Source: Rhizobium sp. FKL33 (lineage in GTDB: Bacteria; Pseudomonadota; Alphaproteobacteria; Rhizobiales; Rhizobiaceae). Taken from it: a DNA stretch of 64,000 nt. This document shows, piece after piece, positions 61,940 through 64,000 of the stretch (positions are counted from its first letter, which is position 1; every line of letters starts with the position of its first letter). The stretch spans positions 1 through 64,000 of the forward strand of contig NZ_STFX01000040.1 of assembly GCF_005222915.1 (NCBI RefSeq), given 5' to 3'. The notes below the pieces were generated by a model that had not been told where the DNA came from, made no database searches, and saw only the letters and a list, made by a program, of their open reading frames with translations. Position numbers and translations under genes: made by a program.

Positions 61940-62711
61940 GATGATGGAGAATGCTGAGACCGCCATCCACCGTCAGGCAGGCCCCGGTCATGAAGCGGCA
62001 TTCGTCGGAGATCATGAACACCGCCGCCATGGCGATTTCCTCGGGGTCAGCGATGCGGCCGCCGGGATGCAGCTTCATCGTCTCCGCCCTGGCGGCGTCG
62101 GGATCGGGAAAGCTGTTCCAGTAGTCGATCACTTTCTGGGTCGCGACATAGCCGGGAGCCAGCGCATTCACCCGCACTTGGCGCGGCGCATATTCGATGG
62201 CGAGCGACTTGGTGAGCCCCATCAACGCATGCTTGGCGAGCGGATAGGGAAAGGTGTGCGGAATGATGGTGAAGGCGTGGGTGGAGGCGATGTTGAGGAT
62301 CGCGCCCTCTCCTGCCGCAAGCATATCCGGCAACACTACGCGGCAGCAGTTCCAGGCACCCTTGAGATTGATGTCGAAGCAGCGCGACCAGTCTTCGTCT
62401 GTGGAGGCCAAGGGTTCGGAAAAGACATTGACGCCGGCATTGTTGACCAGCGCGTTGATCGCCCCGATCTCCTCTTTCGCCTGCTCCACGGCGTGGGCGA
62501 TCGCGGCGGCGTCGGTAATGTCGGCGACAGAGTTCGTCACGCGCGCGCCCTGCCCCCGTAAAGTTTCGACCGAAGAACCCAGCAGATCGCCGTCACGGTC
62601 GATCAAGAGCAGAGAGGCCCCTTCCCGTGCAGCGGCGTCCGCGATGGCGAGGCCAATGCCCTGGGCGGCCCCGGTGATCATGATCCTCTTGCCGTTGAGC
62701 CTGTCAACCAA
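61932..62711 (-). CDS. Short-chain dehydrogenase/reductase (sugar dehydrogenase-like)
   Basis: A 259-aa classical SDR. It has the coenzyme motif TGAAQGIG (13-20), with D38 suggesting NAD preference, NNAG (90-93) and catalytic S143, Y156 and K160 (YPLAK). The C-terminal ACLTVDGGLS is typical of sugar and polyol dehydrogenases. The start is TTG at 62711 with GGAGAGA seven bases upstream. It overlaps the aldose-epimerase gene end by 8 bp and belongs to the same sugar operon. Likely oxidises the imported aldose. Confidence 0.9.
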   Translation of the reverse strand: MVDRLNGKRIMITGAAQGIGLAIADAAAREGASLLLIDRDGDLLGSSVETLRGQGARVTNSVADITDAAAIAHAVEQAKEEIGAINALVNNAGVNVFSEPLASTDEDWSRCFDINLKGAWNCCRVVLPDMLAAGEGAILNIASTHAFTIIPHTFPYPLAKHALMGLTKSLAIEYAPRQVRVNALAPGYVATQKVIDYWNSFPDPDAARAETMKLHPGGRIADPEEIAMAAVFMISDECRFMTGACLTVDGGLSILHHPS

Positions 62712-63567
62712 GATCGTCTCTCCTGAAATCTATCGTCACTGTCGATCGCATCGCCTCGCCCGGCTCCAACAGTCGCAGGCCGCCGAATTCAGGCTGATGA
62801 TGCCCATTCGGCAGATGCGTCATCGGCTCCCAGCAGAAGAAGCCTGCCTCCGCACCCGGCGCGTAGAACATGGCAACCGGATGGTTTGGCGCAGTCATGA
62901 TGGCGGAAACGCCGAGTTCGGACCAGAGGATGCGGCCGACGCCGTCCCAGCCATCGAAGGCGTTGTTGATGAAGCGGTCGGGAAGAACCGTTCCCGCTGG
63001 AAGATCGAGATCATGGGGAAGCGCGGTTCGCGCATCCGGCAAATGTTCCGCCCGCTCCGTCCAATAGCCGGACACCTGCGCCTCGACGCGAACCTGCGGT
63101 GTGCGGAGAAAAAACGGATGTTGTCCGAGACCGAACGGCAAAGCTTCGTCGCCTTCATTTTGGACCGACAGGGACAGCGACAGGCGGGCGCCGGAGACGG
63201 ACAGCGTCTGTTCGGCGGAATAGGCGTAGGGTGTCCCATCGCCGGGAGGTCGCCGCAGAGACAGCGTGATCCGGTCGCCCTCCATCTCTCGAACTTCCCA
63301 AGTCCCCAACCAGCCATCACCGTGAAGATAGAGCGGATCGCTGCTGTTCGGGGTGAAACGGTAGGTCTTGCCAAGGCGCTCGAACTGGTTGAATTCGACG
63401 CGATTGCCGAAAGGAACAAGCGGAAAGCAACTGAGATCCCCCTTGACCCCGCCGACCGCCGGCATGATCTCCAAACCGTCAAACCACACTGCGCCCAGCC
63501 CGCCTCCCCGAAGCAAGACCGAGGTCTCGATCCGATCGGAGGCGAGCCTGAGCAGCGCCGTCGTCAC
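62704..63567 (-). CDS. Aldose 1-epimerase family protein
   Basis: A 287-aa mutarotase-fold protein. Features are CFPLVPFGNRVEF (substrate-site arginine), LYLHGDGWLGTWEV (catalytic histidine region), PFGLGQHPFFLRTP and a late MTAPNHPVAMFYAP. The start is GTG 63567, overlapping the permease stop as GTGA. The open frame extends to 63861 but then overlaps the permease entirely. It interconverts sugar anomers for the SDR enzyme in the same operon. Confidence 0.9.
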   Translation of the reverse strand: MTTALLRLASDRIETSVLLRGGGLGAVWFDGLEIMPAVGGVKGDLSCFPLVPFGNRVEFNQFERLGKTYRFTPNSSDPLYLHGDGWLGTWEVREMEGDRITLSLRRPPGDGTPYAYSAEQTLSVSGARLSLSLSVQNEGDEALPFGLGQHPFFLRTPQVRVEAQVSGYWTERAEHLPDARTALPHDLDLPAGTVLPDRFINNAFDGWDGVGRILWSELGVSAIMTAPNHPVAMFYAPGAEAGFFCWEPMTHLPNGHHQPEFGGLRLLEPGEAMRSTVTIDFRRDDLG

Positions 63568-64000
63568 TTCTGCCGGCCCGCCGCCGACATGCGGAGATTG
63601 TCGAGCAGCACGGCGATCAGCAGGATCAGGCCGCGCACCAGATACTGGTAAAAGGCCTGGATGTTCAGGAGGTTCATGACGTTTTCGGCGATGCCCATGA
63701 TCATCACGCCGATAAAGACGCCCGTCATCGTGGCGCGCCCGCCGGCCAGCGACACGCCGCCGAGCACGCAGGCCGAGATGACCGAGAGTTCGAGGCCGGT
63801 CGCTGCGTTCGGCTGGCCCGAGGTGATGCGCGAGGCGAGCAGCACGCCCGCCACGCCGCACACCAGACCCTGCAGCGCGAAGATCCAGATGCGCATGCGC
63901 ACGACATTGACGCCTGCGAGCCTGGAGGCCTCGGGATTGCCGCCGATCGCCAGCGTGTTCTTGCCGAAGACGGTACGGTTGAGCAGGAAGCCGAAGACGA
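63564..64000 (-). CDS. RbsC/AraH-type sugar ABC permease (partial, runs off the edge)
   Basis: The C-terminal 145 or so residues of a monosaccharide ABC permease (BPD_transp_2). The frame enters at 64000 with VFGKNTLAIGGNPEASRLAG, the family's cytoplasmic hallmark, and continues through GGVSLAGGRATMTGVFIGV to the stop at 63564. The 5' part lies beyond the window. It heads the visible part of a sugar uptake and oxidation operon with the epimerase and SDR. Confidence 0.93.
   Translation of the reverse strand, partial: VFGFLLNRTVFGKNTLAIGGNPEASRLAGVNVVRMRIWIFALQGLVCGVAGVLLASRITSGQPNAATGLELSVISACVLGGVSLAGGRATMTGVFIGVMIMGIAENVMNLLNIQAFYQYLVRGLILLIAVLLDNLRMSAAGRQK

Noticed and set aside
63568-63861. 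Longer aldose epimerase starting at 63861
   Set aside because: It would overlap the permease gene entirely and shows low-complexity arginine-rich sequence; GTG 63567 forms a normal GTGA overlap.
1-64000. Prophage, integrative element or insertion sequence
   Set aside because: No integrase, transposase, terminal repeats or tRNA attachment site could be found, and base composition looks even apart from intergenic AT-rich spots.

Overview
The window is GC-rich, tightly packed alphaproteobacterial DNA, most likely from the Hyphomicrobiales (Rhizobium/Agrobacterium/Mesorhizobium-like). Evidence for this is the DUF982 and DUF1127 small proteins, many solute-binding-protein ABC importers, SorC/LacI/ROK/GlxA-type regulators, and two tandem stem-loop arrays with CCUCCUCCC loops of the cuckoo/CcsR kind. 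I see no rRNA, tRNA, phage, IS element or CRISPR array. It looks like ordinary chromosome or a large replicon with several catabolic and surface-glycan islands.

Layout. 0.2-3.5 kb: a Wzz/BY-kinase-like chain-length protein and an O-antigen-ligase/polymerase-like membrane protein. 3.6-3.8 and 7.6-7.7 kb: two four-hairpin anti-Shine-Dalgarno RNA arrays with a shared upstream element, the second just downstream of a DUF1127 gene. Between and beside them lie tal, a SorC regulator and cfa. 8.4-11.8 kb: a LacI regulator convergent with PQQ glucose dehydrogenase. 12-26.7 kb: a catabolic regulon with a Rieske oxygenase, a class III aminotransferase, a Pot-type importer, two PYROXD2-like flavoproteins, a GcvT-like protein, an 83-aa protein and a BetI-like TetR regulator. 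Three BetI-like palindromes sit at its promoters. 26.7-29.9 kb: GlxA regulator/cysteine hydrolase and quinone reductase/HxlR pairs.

30-47.8 kb: a glycan-related island. It holds four glycosyltransferases, a polysaccharide-deacetylase-like protein, a metallo-beta-lactamase-fold protein, a lone cyclic-nucleotide-binding protein, an ABC exporter-like protein whose ATPase motifs are all degenerate, a methyltransferase, a four-gene peptide/oligosaccharide-type importer and a secreted polysaccharide lyase. A shared GGGAGGCTARCGCAT element lies upstream of the MBL gene and of the importer-glycosyltransferase operon. 48-55.5 kb: a ROK-controlled sugar operon (importer, SIS isomerase/deglycase, PfkB kinase) with a perfect inverted-repeat operator and a strong terminator. 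55.5-61.6 kb: a 2001-aa repetitive RTX protein. 61.9-64 kb: the end of a sugar operon (SDR dehydrogenase, aldose epimerase, RbsC-like permease running off the edge).

The best candidates for undescribed biology are the paired anti-SD RNA loci with a common promoter architecture, the BetI-like regulon of Rieske, flavoprotein and GcvT genes, and the island around the dead ABC protein. All functional assignments come from reading the sequence; no database search was run.
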